Of a DNA stretch of 64,000 nucleotides, positions 7,293 through 15,721 are shown in pieces. The stretch is from contig CAVYDJ010000002.1 of NCBI GenBank assembly GCA_963767285.1, positions 62,001 through 126,000 of the forward strand. Reading direction: 5' to 3'. A program made the position numbers and the translations under genes. The DNA is from WHSW01 sp963767285. Its GTDB lineage: Bacteria > Actinomycetota > Thermoleophilia > Solirubrobacterales > 70-9. The notes under the pieces are model-generated. The model saw only the letters and a list, made by a program, of their open reading frames with translations, ran no database searches and had not been told where the DNA came from. Each line of letters opens with the position of its first letter. Positions within the stretch are counted from its first letter, which is position 1.

Positions 7293-9304
7293 GCGCTCCG
7301 AGCCCCGAGGAGCGCGCGGCGGAGCTGCGGCGGCTGATCGCCGAGGCCGACCACCGCTACTACGAGCTCGACGACCCGACCATCGGGGACGACACCTACG
7401 ACGACCTGATGCGCGAGCTCCGCGAGCTCGAGCAGCAGGACCCGAGTCTGATCACCCCCGACTCGCCGACCCAGCGGGTCGCCGGTCGCGCGACGGACCG
7501 CTTTCCGCAGGTCCGCCACGTGGAGCAGATGCTCTCGCTCGGCAACGCCCGGGGCGCGGACGAGTTCCGCGCCTGGGAGCAGCGGCTGCTGAATCGCCTC
7601 AAGCGGCTCGACATCGAGCCCGGCGAGGTCCGATTCGTCGCCGAGCCGAAGATCGACGGGATTGCGATCTCGCTGGTCTACGAGGACGGCGAGTTCGTCC
7701 GCGGCGCCACCCGAGGCGACGGCGTGATCGGGGAGGACGTGACCCCGAACCTGAAGACGATCAAGGCGATCCCGCACACGATCGATGACGCGCCGGAGCT
7801 GATCGAGGTGCGCGGCGAGATCTACTTCCCGCGCTCGGCGTTCGTCGAGCTCAACGAGCAGCGCGCGTCGGAGGGGCTGGCGACGTTCGCCAACCCGCGC
7901 AACGCGACCGCCGGGACCGTCCGCAACCTCGACGTCGAGGTGACCGCGTCGCGACCGCTGTCGATGTGGAGCTACGGGATCGGCGGGACCCGGGGGATCG
8001 AGTTCGAGAGCCACTCGGAGGAGCTCGAGTGGATGAGCGTGCGCGGCTTTCCGGTCAACGAGGACATCTCCCACCACGACGACGTCGACTCGGTGGTCGA
8101 GCGCTGCCTGTGGTGGGAGGAGCGCCGCGAGTCGCTCGACTTCGAGATCGACGGCGTCGTGGTCAAGGTCGACCAGCGCTGGCTGTGGCGCGAGCTCGGC
8201 GTCACCGGGCGCGAGCCGCGCTGGGCGGTCGCCTGGAAGTTCCCGCCGATCACCGCGACGACCACCCTGAACAAGATCGTCTGGAACGTGGGCCGCACCG
8301 GGCGCCTGCTGCCGTTCGCGATGCTCGAGCCGGTCCACGTCGGCGGCGTCACGGTCTCCACCGCGACCCTGCACAACGAGGAGGACCTGGCCAAGAAGGA
8401 CGTCCGCGAGCGCGACGAGGTCATCGTCACCCGCGCCGGCGACGTGATCCCGCAGGTGATCGCGCCGCTGATCCAGCGCCGGGAGGGAAAGCGGCTGCGC
8501 AAGGCGCGGCCGCCGAAGGAGTGCCCGATGTGCGGGACGCCGACCGTCAAGGGTGAGGACTCGGTGTGGACGATCTGCCCGAACCGGCGCGGGTGCCCCG
8601 GCCAGAACTTCCAGCTCGTCAAGCACTTCCGCGGCGCGATGGACATCGAGGGGCTGGGGGAGAAGAACGTCATGCGCTTCCTGGACGAGGGCCTGATCAC
8701 CGATCCGGCCTCGATCTACGACCTGACCGCCGAGCGGATCGCCGAGCTGGAGGGCTTCGGCGAGACCTCGGCACAGGCGTTGATCACCGAGATCGAGCGC
8801 TCGAAGCAGAGCCCGTTCGGCCGCGTCCTGTACGCGCTCGGCCTGCCGGGGATCGGCTACGTGAACGCGAACGCGATCGCCGACCACTTCGGCTCGGTCG
8901 ACAAGCTTCTCGAGGCCGAGACGGAGGCGATCACCGAGGTCGACGGGATCGGCCCGGTCCTCGCCGAGTCCTTGCGCGAGGAGCTCGCGGACGAGGCGAA
9001 CCTGGAGCTGATCTCCCGCCTGCTCGAGCGTGGCCTGCGGTTCGAGCTCTCGGCCGCCGAGCGCCGCGCCGAGGGCGGCCCGCTGGAGGGCAAGACGTTC
9101 GTGCTCACCGGCACTCTTCCGGACCTGAGCCGCGAGGAGGCGACGAAGCTGATCCGGGATGCCGGCGGCAAGGTCACCGGCTCGGTCTCGAAGAACACCG
9201 ACTACCTGGTCGCCGGCGACAGCCCCGGGACCAAGCTCGCGAAGGCCCAGGAGGTCGGGACGGAGATCCTCGACGAGGGCGGATTGCGCAAGTTGGTTTC
9301 GTGA
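7289..9304 (+). CDS. ligA: NAD-dependent DNA ligase LigA
   Basis: A 671-residue, full-length bacterial NAD+-dependent DNA ligase sealing nicks in replication and repair. The Ia domain (YYELDDPTIGDDTYD) binds NAD. The adenylated lysine is K121 in AEPKIDGIA. The OB fold follows, then a four-Cys zinc site (CPMCG ... CPNRRGC, about residues 412-438), helix-hairpin-helix repeats (LEGFGETSAQALI, VDGIGPVLAESL) and a C-terminal BRCT domain (LEGKTFVLTGTLPDLSREEA). The start is the ATG overlapping the surE stop. A frame open further upstream is a shadow of surE. Confidence 0.97.
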   Translation: MSAPSPEERAAELRRLIAEADHRYYELDDPTIGDDTYDDLMRELRELEQQDPSLITPDSPTQRVAGRATDRFPQVRHVEQMLSLGNARGADEFRAWEQRLLNRLKRLDIEPGEVRFVAEPKIDGIAISLVYEDGEFVRGATRGDGVIGEDVTPNLKTIKAIPHTIDDAPELIEVRGEIYFPRSAFVELNEQRASEGLATFANPRNATAGTVRNLDVEVTASRPLSMWSYGIGGTRGIEFESHSEELEWMSVRGFPVNEDISHHDDVDSVVERCLWWEERRESLDFEIDGVVVKVDQRWLWRELGVTGREPRWAVAWKFPPITATTTLNKIVWNVGRTGRLLPFAMLEPVHVGGVTVSTATLHNEEDLAKKDVRERDEVIVTRAGDVIPQVIAPLIQRREGKRLRKARPPKECPMCGTPTVKGEDSVWTICPNRRGCPGQNFQLVKHFRGAMDIEGLGEKNVMRFLDEGLITDPASIYDLTAERIAELEGFGETSAQALITEIERSKQSPFGRVLYALGLPGIGYVNANAIADHFGSVDKLLEAETEAITEVDGIGPVLAESLREELADEANLELISRLLERGLRFELSAAERRAEGGPLEGKTFVLTGTLPDLSREEATKLIRDAGGKVTGSVSKNTDYLVAGDSPGTKLAKAQEVGTEILDEGGLRKLVS

Positions 9305-9334
9305 CGGGTTGCCGTTCGGCGCGTAGTGAGGACA

Positions 9335-11212
9335 ATGAGTGATGGAATGCGTGCGATGACCAGACGCTGGCTTCCCCTCGGCGGGCTCTTGCTGCTCGCG
9401 GTCGCCGCGGTCGCGCTGCTGTCAGCCGGGCGGCCGGCTCCGGTGGGCGCCGAGCCCGTCGGCCGCGCCCCGGGCCTGCACGCGATGCGCTCCTGCCCGC
9501 ACCTGCGCTCTTTCCTGCAGCGCCACGGGGCGACCCAACCGCCGATCGCGGTCGGGGTCGCGGAGGGCGATGCGGCCGCACCGGCCGAGGGCGGCGCGGC
9601 CTCGACCGCGCCCGCCGACTCGCCGACGAACCTGCAGGAGGCGGGCGTCGACGAGCCCGACATCGTCAAGACGGCGGGGGACACGATCCTGACCGTCGAC
9701 GGCGCGACGCTGCGGGCGGTCGACGCGGGCGGTGCCACCCCGCGCCTGCTCGACTCGATCGAGCTTTCCGGCGGTCCGGACTCGAGCCCGGTCTCCGGCT
9801 ATCAACTGCTCGTCGCCGGCGATCGGCTGCTCGCGATCGGCGCAAGCTACGGCTACGTCGTCGCGGACGGTTTCGCAACCGACGGGGTTGCGGCGCCCGA
9901 CGTCGGCTATCCGGGCGAGCCGCAGACCGTGCTTGCCGAGATCGACATCTCCAACCCGTCGGCGCTGCGGGAGCTGCGGACGATGACCGTCGACGGCTCG
10001 TATGTGAGCGCCCGCCTGACCGGCTCGACCGTCCGGCTCGCCGCCTCGAGCTATCCCACGCTGCCGACGGCGAAGAGCGGCCATGGCCGCGCGTTCCTGC
10101 CCCGCTACGAGCTCACCGATCGGCGGACCGGGGCGACCCGGCACCGCAAGCTGGTCGACTGCCGCGGGGTCGACCGGCCGTCGCGATTCGCCGGCACGGG
10201 CATGCTGTCGGTGCTGACGATCGACCTGCGGCGCGGACTGCCGGCGGTCGATGCCGACACGGTGCTCACCGACGGCCAGATCGTCTACGGCTCGCCGACC
10301 TCCCTCTACGTCGCGACCGAGCGCTGGGGCGAGCCGGACGGCTCGGGCTCGCAGGCGAGCACCGAGATCCACCGCTTCGACACCTCGGACCCCGGCGAGA
10401 CGGACTACGTGGCGAGCGGCCGGGTGACCGGCTACATGCTGAGCCAGTGGTCGATGTCCGAGCACGAGGGCCTGCTCCGCGTCGCGAGCACGAGCTCGCC
10501 GGCATGGAGCGAGGACGGATCCACGGAGACCGAGAGCGAGAGCTTCGTCACCGTGCTGGCGACCGACGGCGATCGGCTGCGCCACGTCGGCCGGGTCGGC
10601 GGCCTCGGGCGAGGCGAGGACATCTACGCGGTCCGGTTCATCGGCGAATCCGGCTACATCGTCACGTTCCGGCAGATCGATCCGCTCCACGTCATCGACC
10701 TCAGCGACCCAACCGACCCGAGACAGGTCGGGGAGCTCGAGATCCCTGGCTACTCCGCCTACCTGCATCCGGTCGGCCCGGGCCTGCTGCTCGGGGTCGG
10801 CCGTGAGGTCAGCTCCAACGGTGTCCCCGGCGGCGTCCAGGTGTCGCTGTTCGACGTCTCCGACCCGGCCCACCCGGTCCGCGTCGACCGCGAGTCGTTT
10901 GGCGACAGCTCGAGCAGCGAGGTCGAGTACGACCACCATGCGTTCTCCTGGTTCGACGGCCATTCGCTGGCGACCGTGCCGATCGACTCCTACCCCACGA
11001 ACCCCTATTCGGACAACACGCAGTACGGCTTCGTCGGGCTCCGCGTGACCCCGGGCAGCGCCGATCCGCTCGGCCGGGTCGCGAAGCCGGCGACCGGCGA
11101 TCAGGTCCGGCGGACGCTGCTGCTGGGAGGCCGCCTCTACGCCGTCGGCCCGGGCGCGATCAATGTCTACGAGCCGGCGACGTTGTCGCCGCTCGGCTCG
11201 CTCGACTACTAG
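9335..11212 (+). CDS. secreted C-terminal beta-propeller protein
   Basis: About 625 residues with an N-terminal signal/anchor (WLPLGGLLLLAVAAVALL). The rest matches the secreted beta-propeller family distantly related to WD-40 proteins: SPTNLQEAGVDEPDIVKTAG is the family's entry motif, and YAVRFIGESGYIVTFRQIDPLHVIDLSDP and EYDHHAFSWFDG follow in the blades. No catalytic site is evident; an extracytoplasmic binding role is likely. ATG 9335 has GAGG just upstream; ATG 9356 would place the signal sequence immediately after the start. The gene stands alone and converges with dacB, with 13 bases between the stops. Confidence 0.8.
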   Translation: MSDGMRAMTRRWLPLGGLLLLAVAAVALLSAGRPAPVGAEPVGRAPGLHAMRSCPHLRSFLQRHGATQPPIAVGVAEGDAAAPAEGGAASTAPADSPTNLQEAGVDEPDIVKTAGDTILTVDGATLRAVDAGGATPRLLDSIELSGGPDSSPVSGYQLLVAGDRLLAIGASYGYVVADGFATDGVAAPDVGYPGEPQTVLAEIDISNPSALRELRTMTVDGSYVSARLTGSTVRLAASSYPTLPTAKSGHGRAFLPRYELTDRRTGATRHRKLVDCRGVDRPSRFAGTGMLSVLTIDLRRGLPAVDADTVLTDGQIVYGSPTSLYVATERWGEPDGSGSQASTEIHRFDTSDPGETDYVASGRVTGYMLSQWSMSEHEGLLRVASTSSPAWSEDGSTETESESFVTVLATDGDRLRHVGRVGGLGRGEDIYAVRFIGESGYIVTFRQIDPLHVIDLSDPTDPRQVGELEIPGYSAYLHPVGPGLLLGVGREVSSNGVPGGVQVSLFDVSDPAHPVRVDRESFGDSSSSEVEYDHHAFSWFDGHSLATVPIDSYPTNPYSDNTQYGFVGLRVTPGSADPLGRVAKPATGDQVRRTLLLGGRLYAVGPGAINVYEPATLSPLGSLDY

Positions 11213-11225
11213 ATCTGAGCCGCGG

Positions 11226-12527
11226 TCAGGGCCGGTAGCGGGCGACCGCCGCCGCGACGCGGTCCTGGGTGACGTGGGCGGCGCCGATGTCGACGCCGTT
11301 GTTGAGGACCGAGAAGGCGATCGTGTGGCCGTGGCCGGCGTCGCAATAGCCCGACAGCGCCGAGACCCCGTCGAGCGTGCCGGTCTTCGTCGCGCACTTG
11401 CCCTCGGCCGCGGTGCCGCGCATGCGGTCGGCGACCGTCCCCTCGCGACCGGCGATCGGTAGCGAGTTGCGAAATGCCTCGGCGTTCTCGCGATCGCGGG
11501 CCATCGCGACCAGGAGCTTCGTCACCTCCTGCGGGGAGACCCCGTTCTTGCGCGACAACCCGGAGCCGTCAACGGCCTGGATGTCGGTGCCGATCGAGTG
11601 GGCGAAGCGCTCGACCTCCGCGGCGCCGGCGCGGCGGCTGCCCTGCGAGCCGTTTGCGACGGCCAGCCGCTTGAGCAGCATCTCGGCGAAGAAGTTGTTG
11701 GAGGGCACATTCGTCTCCTCGATCAGGGCCGCGACCCGTGGGGAGGCGACGTCGGCCAGCGGCTCGGTCTCGAGCACCCGGTCGGGCAGGTTCTCCCGCC
11801 CGACCCGGCCACGGACCTTGACGCCCCGCTTGCGCAGCGCGGTCTTCATCGCCCGCACCGCGACCAGCTCCGGATCGTGGGCGTAGCCGCCCTCGTCGAT
11901 CCCGTTGTTGAACGAGAGCCCGGAGAGCGGGCTCAGGTCGGGTCCGGCGCGGCGCTTGCGGTCGAAGATCGTGTCGTCGGCGAGGACCCGGCCGGTGATC
12001 CGCTTGATCCCGGCTTGGGCGACGTTGCCGGCGAGCGTCGCGACCCGGGTCACCGGCTGGTCGTGGGCGCGGGCGAAGCGCGCCGTGCCGAACGCCGGAT
12101 CGCCGTCGCCGACGACCACGAGGTCGCCCTTGAGGACGGAGTCGCCGGTTCCGGTGAGCTTGCCCTGGGCGTAGGCGCGGGTCTTCAGATGGCCGTTGGG
12201 ACCCAGCTCGGCGAGGAAGGCGGCGGTCGTGAACAGCTTCTCGTTGGATGCCGGGACCCGGCGCTCGCTGGCGTCGTTGCCATAGAGCGCCCCGTCACCG
12301 TTGGCGTCGATGTCGAAGACGAAGGCCCCGCTGGCCCCGCCGGCGACGCCCATCGCGTCGTCGAGCGTCTTGCGCAGCTCCGAGCGCGACAGCGCCTTCT
12401 GCGAGGCGGCCGGGGTCCCGGGCCGCGCGACAGGCGTGACGCCGCCCTCGTCCACCGCGGCCCACACGGGCGCGGCGCCCAGCAGCAGGGCGGCCGATGC
12501 GAGCAGCGGGAGGGCGATCCGAGTCAT
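11226..12527 (-). CDS. dacB: D-alanyl-D-alanine carboxypeptidase/endopeptidase (PBP4-type, S13)
   Basis: A 433-residue secreted peptidase of family S13. The signal peptide covers residues 1-23 (VWAA cleavage). The catalytic SxxK is S94-N-E-K97 in RVPASNEKLFTT, the second motif lies in DGSGLSRKNGVSP, and the third is KTG in CATKTGTLDGVSALSGY. It trims or cleaves peptide stems of peptidoglycan outside the membrane. The ATG at 12527 lies 9 nt after a TAGCCT hexamer on the reverse strand, so the mRNA is probably leaderless. It diverges from the patatin gene across only 33 bases. Confidence 0.93.
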   Translation of the reverse strand: MTRIALPLLASAALLLGAAPVWAAVDEGGVTPVARPGTPAASQKALSRSELRKTLDDAMGVAGGASGAFVFDIDANGDGALYGNDASERRVPASNEKLFTTAAFLAELGPNGHLKTRAYAQGKLTGTGDSVLKGDLVVVGDGDPAFGTARFARAHDQPVTRVATLAGNVAQAGIKRITGRVLADDTIFDRKRRAGPDLSPLSGLSFNNGIDEGGYAHDPELVAVRAMKTALRKRGVKVRGRVGRENLPDRVLETEPLADVASPRVAALIEETNVPSNNFFAEMLLKRLAVANGSQGSRRAGAAEVERFAHSIGTDIQAVDGSGLSRKNGVSPQEVTKLLVAMARDRENAEAFRNSLPIAGREGTVADRMRGTAAEGKCATKTGTLDGVSALSGYCDAGHGHTIAFSVLNNGVDIGAAHVTQDRVAAAVARYRP

Positions 12528-12560
12528 CGGCGCCGCAGGCTAGCCATAATTACGGGTGGC
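12528..12560. promoter_or_regulatory. 33-bp divergent promoter region
   Basis: Two -10-like hexamers face away from each other. CATAAT (12545-12550) ends 10 nt before the patatin ATG. TAGCCT, read on the reverse strand (12542-12537), ends 9 nt before the dacB ATG. Both placements predict transcripts starting at or within a few bases of the start codon. Each -35 region would lie inside the opposite gene or the gap. Confidence 0.45.
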
Positions 12561-13862
12561 ATGGGAAAGGTGGTCGACTTCGAGCCCCCGAGCGAACCCA
12601 AGGGGGCGCGCCGCGGACGCGCGCGCAAGCGTCCCTCGAAGACCGCTTTGGTGCTTGGCGGTGGCGGGTTCACCGGTGGCGTCTACGAGATCGGCGCCCT
12701 GCGGGCGATCGACCTGCTGGCGACGAACTCGACGGTCAACGATTTCGACATCTACGTCGGCACCAGCGCCGGCTCCTTCGTCTCCAGCCTGGTCGCCAAC
12801 GGGGTCACCCCCGAGGAGATGATGCGGGTCCTCAACCGCGACCTGCCCTCGCCGATCCGCGACATCGACCTCGGCACCCTGCTGTCGCCGAACTACAAGG
12901 GCTTCTTGAAGGGCTCGCTGACGCTCCCGTTCAAGGTCGCGTCCGTGATCCGCGAGACCGTCTCCCAGATCGGTGAGGTCTCCGCGGTGGACCTCGTGCT
13001 CGGGCTCTCCGCCGCGCTCCCGAACGGGATCTACACCGGCAAGGGGATCGAGCGTTACGTCGCCGAGGTGCTCGCCGATCCCGACCGGACCGACGACTTC
13101 CGCCTTCTCAACCGCGAGCTGTACCTGACCGCGACCGACCTCGACACCACCGAGCGCGTGATCCTCGGCGAGGGCGAGTGGGCCGAGGTGCCGATCTCGA
13201 AGGCGGTCGCCGCCTCGGGCGCGCTGCCGGGGATCTACGAGCCGGTCGAGATCGCCGGCCGCGAGTTCATCGACGGCGGCATCCTCTCGACCACCAACGT
13301 CGACGTCGCGGTCGAGCGCGGAGCGAAGTTCATCATCGTCATCAACCCGCTCGTCCCCTATGTCAACGACTTCCAGAAGAACATCCCGACGATCACCGGC
13401 GAGCGGGCCCGCCGCGTCTCCGACATGGGGATCGCGGCGATCTCCAACCAGGCCTTCCGGCTGCTCTCCCACGATCGCCTGCATCGCGCGGTCGAGATCT
13501 GGGGCGACCGCTACCCGGGCGTCGACATCATCCTGATCGAGCCCGAGCTCGACGACGAGCTGATGTTCGGCACCTCGATCCTCGACTACCGCGCCCGCCT
13601 GCAGATCGCCAAGCACGGGTTCGAGTCGGTGACCCTGAAGCTGGCCCGCGACTACGACCGCTACAGGACGATCGCCGAGCGCCACGGGATCGAGATCTCG
13701 GCTCGCCGGGTCCGCCACGTGCTCGAGCAGGTCGACCGCGAGCGCGAGAAGATGTCCGCCTGGCGGCGGGTGCTCGAGCTCACCAACTCGGCGCTGCTGC
13801 GCAACTCGCCGCCGGCGGAGGAGCCGCCCTCCGCCGACGAGGCCGCGGACGCCGAGGCCTAG
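12561..13862 (+). CDS. patatin-like phospholipase family protein
   Basis: A 433-residue patatin-domain serine hydrolase. It contains the oxyanion loop GGGGFTGG (residues 33-40), the nucleophile elbow GTSAG (Ser69) and the DGG of the catalytic Asp in EFIDGGILSTTNVDVA. The N-terminal 25 residues are basic and probably disordered. After the patatin fold (to about residue 330) come a helical, charged tail and an acidic Ala/Glu-rich end. No signal peptide is present, so it acts on membrane lipids from the cytoplasm. Its stop shares a CTAG palindrome with the stop of the convergent sulfatase. Confidence 0.9.
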   Translation: MGKVVDFEPPSEPKGARRGRARKRPSKTALVLGGGGFTGGVYEIGALRAIDLLATNSTVNDFDIYVGTSAGSFVSSLVANGVTPEEMMRVLNRDLPSPIRDIDLGTLLSPNYKGFLKGSLTLPFKVASVIRETVSQIGEVSAVDLVLGLSAALPNGIYTGKGIERYVAEVLADPDRTDDFRLLNRELYLTATDLDTTERVILGEGEWAEVPISKAVAASGALPGIYEPVEIAGREFIDGGILSTTNVDVAVERGAKFIIVINPLVPYVNDFQKNIPTITGERARRVSDMGIAAISNQAFRLLSHDRLHRAVEIWGDRYPGVDIILIEPELDDELMFGTSILDYRARLQIAKHGFESVTLKLARDYDRYRTIAERHGIEISARRVRHVLEQVDREREKMSAWRRVLELTNSALLRNSPPAEEPPSADEAADAEA

Positions 13863-15619
13863 CCGCAGATCCGCACGCGCTTCTGCAACGTCAGCTTCCG
13901 GCCGTCGAGCAGCTCGGCGGTGACGCGGATCTCCGGGCGGTTCTTTGCCCGCAGCAGGCGCGGGAGGATCTCCTTCTTGAACGGGCCGGCCTTCGCCTCG
14001 CCCGCCTCCGCGGTCCCGACGCCGAAGCTGACGAGGACCAGGTCGGCGGCTCCGGCACCGCGGATGCGGGCGATGAAGTCGCGCGGGTTCCGGCAGGAGC
14101 GTCCGTTTTCGCGCTTCGACTTCGGCAGCTTCAGCCTCAGGTCGGGCTTCGTCCGGCAGCTCTCGCCCGCGCAGCTGCGCAGTGACGCGAGCCGCGATGC
14201 CAGGTCTGCCTCGACCGCGTCGTAGGCGGGGTTGTTGACCTGGTTGTCGAGCTGATAGGGGTCGAGCTCCAGGTCGTAGAGCTCGAGCTCGCCGGTCAGG
14301 TTCTCGACGTAGACGTAGCGGCCCGTATGGATCGCGGCGAAGGTGCCGCTCTGGGGAGCGTCGTCGTCGTCATCGTCGACGACGTCGCCCTTCTCGAGCA
14401 GCAGCTCGCGGCCGTGGAAGCGGTCGGGATGCTCGGCGAACGGCAGCAGCGAGCGCCCGTCCGGAACGCGTCCGGCGGTCGCTCCGGCCGCCTCGACGAT
14501 CGTCGGCGCCAGGTCAGCGTTGATCGCGAGGTCGTCGACGGTCACCCCGGCCGGCACGCCCGGTCCGCGGATCACGAGCGGCACGCGCACCGCCTCCTCG
14601 TAGACGCGGTTCTTTCCCGTCTCCACGCGGTGCTCGCCGGCGAAGAAGCCGTTGTCGGAGGTGAACACGATGATTGTCTCGTCGAGCTCGCCGGCCGCCT
14701 CGAGTGCGTCGACGATCCGCCCGACGCCCTCGTCGACGGAGAGCAGCGACTCGATCCGGCAGCGGTAGCGGCGCTGGGTGTTCGTGAAGCGCGCCTCGGT
14801 GATCGACGGGAGCGCCTGGATCGCCGCCGGCTTGTCGGAGACGTCGGCCTCGTTGTAGCTCGGCGGGATCGGCAGCGGTTCGTTGTTGAAGGAGTCGGCG
14901 TGCCGCGGCGCCGGCTTCGCGCTCGAGCCGCAGTTCGACGGCGGCTGCGGGTTCGGGTTCGGACCGCCGGAGTGCGGGGCGGTGTACATCACGCCCATGA
15001 AGAACGGCCCTTCCGGCGCGTTGCGCTGGATCGCGTCGACGGCGAGGTCGGAGAAGACGTCCTGCTTGAAGTCGGCGACCGCCGCGCCCCGGCCGACCAG
15101 GGCGCCGTTCTGGTTCAGCGTGTAGTCGTAGACGCTCTGCGTCGTGCCGGCGGTGGCGGCGTTCCACTCGTTCCAGCCCGGCGGGACGTAGGCCGGCGGA
15201 TTGTCGCCCTCTCCATAGCCGTTCAGGTACTTGCCGATGTGGACCGTGTGGTAGCCGGCCTGCTGGAGCCAGACCGGCAGCGTGCTGGCGTCGTCGAAGC
15301 TCACCCAGCCGCCGTCCGGGGGCGAGTTGCCGAGCACGTGGTGGTTGTGCGCGTACTGGCCGGTGTAGAAGGTCGCGCGCGACGGGCAGCAGAGCGGCCA
15401 GTTGGTGAAGCTGTTGGCGAACGTCGCGCCGTTGGCCGCCAGCTCGCTCTGGACCGTCGGCATGAGCGCCAACGAGGCCTGCGTCTGGTCGTCGGTCATC
15501 ACGACGACGACGTTGGGCCGCGCTGCGGGCTCCTCTTGCCCGGCCGCGGGCGTGCCCACGATGACCCCGAGGGCGACGGTCGCCACCGCCACCAATCCTG
15601 CGCTTCGCCTGACTCCCAT
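13859..15619 (-). CDS. secreted sulfatase (formylglycine type)
   Basis: About 586 residues with a signal peptide (SAGLVAVATVALGVIVGTPAAG). Metal-binding residues lie in VVVVMTDDQTQ. The formylglycine motif is C77-C-P-S-R81 in NWPLCCPSRATFYTGQYAHN, and a later FTSDNGFFAGEHRVE segment supplies the Asp-Asn metal ligands. Such enzymes hydrolyse sulfate esters after the Cys is oxidised by a formylglycine-generating enzyme, which is not in the window. After the catalytic domain, a C-terminal module of about 100 residues with paired Cys ends RVRICG, as in the sulfatase at 53366. Start ATG 15619; GTG 15622 is directly before it. The substrate is unknown. Confidence 0.88.
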   Translation of the reverse strand: MGVRRSAGLVAVATVALGVIVGTPAAGQEEPAARPNVVVVMTDDQTQASLALMPTVQSELAANGATFANSFTNWPLCCPSRATFYTGQYAHNHHVLGNSPPDGGWVSFDDASTLPVWLQQAGYHTVHIGKYLNGYGEGDNPPAYVPPGWNEWNAATAGTTQSVYDYTLNQNGALVGRGAAVADFKQDVFSDLAVDAIQRNAPEGPFFMGVMYTAPHSGGPNPNPQPPSNCGSSAKPAPRHADSFNNEPLPIPPSYNEADVSDKPAAIQALPSITEARFTNTQRRYRCRIESLLSVDEGVGRIVDALEAAGELDETIIVFTSDNGFFAGEHRVETGKNRVYEEAVRVPLVIRGPGVPAGVTVDDLAINADLAPTIVEAAGATAGRVPDGRSLLPFAEHPDRFHGRELLLEKGDVVDDDDDDAPQSGTFAAIHTGRYVYVENLTGELELYDLELDPYQLDNQVNNPAYDAVEADLASRLASLRSCAGESCRTKPDLRLKLPKSKRENGRSCRNPRDFIARIRGAGAADLVLVSFGVGTAEAGEAKAGPFKKEILPRLLRAKNRPEIRVTAELLDGRKLTLQKRVRICG

Positions 15620-15721
15620 CACCTCGTCAACCCCTATACCCGCTCAAAGTCGCTCGTAGGAATCGCCTCGTCGTCGAACGCTTGTTCCACCGTGAGGGTG
15701 GATTAGACGCGGCTCGCTGGC

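Noticed and set aside
14327..15706. 459-codon frame antisense to the first sulfatase
   Set aside because: The sulfatase strand carries signal peptide, metal ligands and the formylglycine motif; the antisense frame has only low-complexity Val/Arg-rich sequence.
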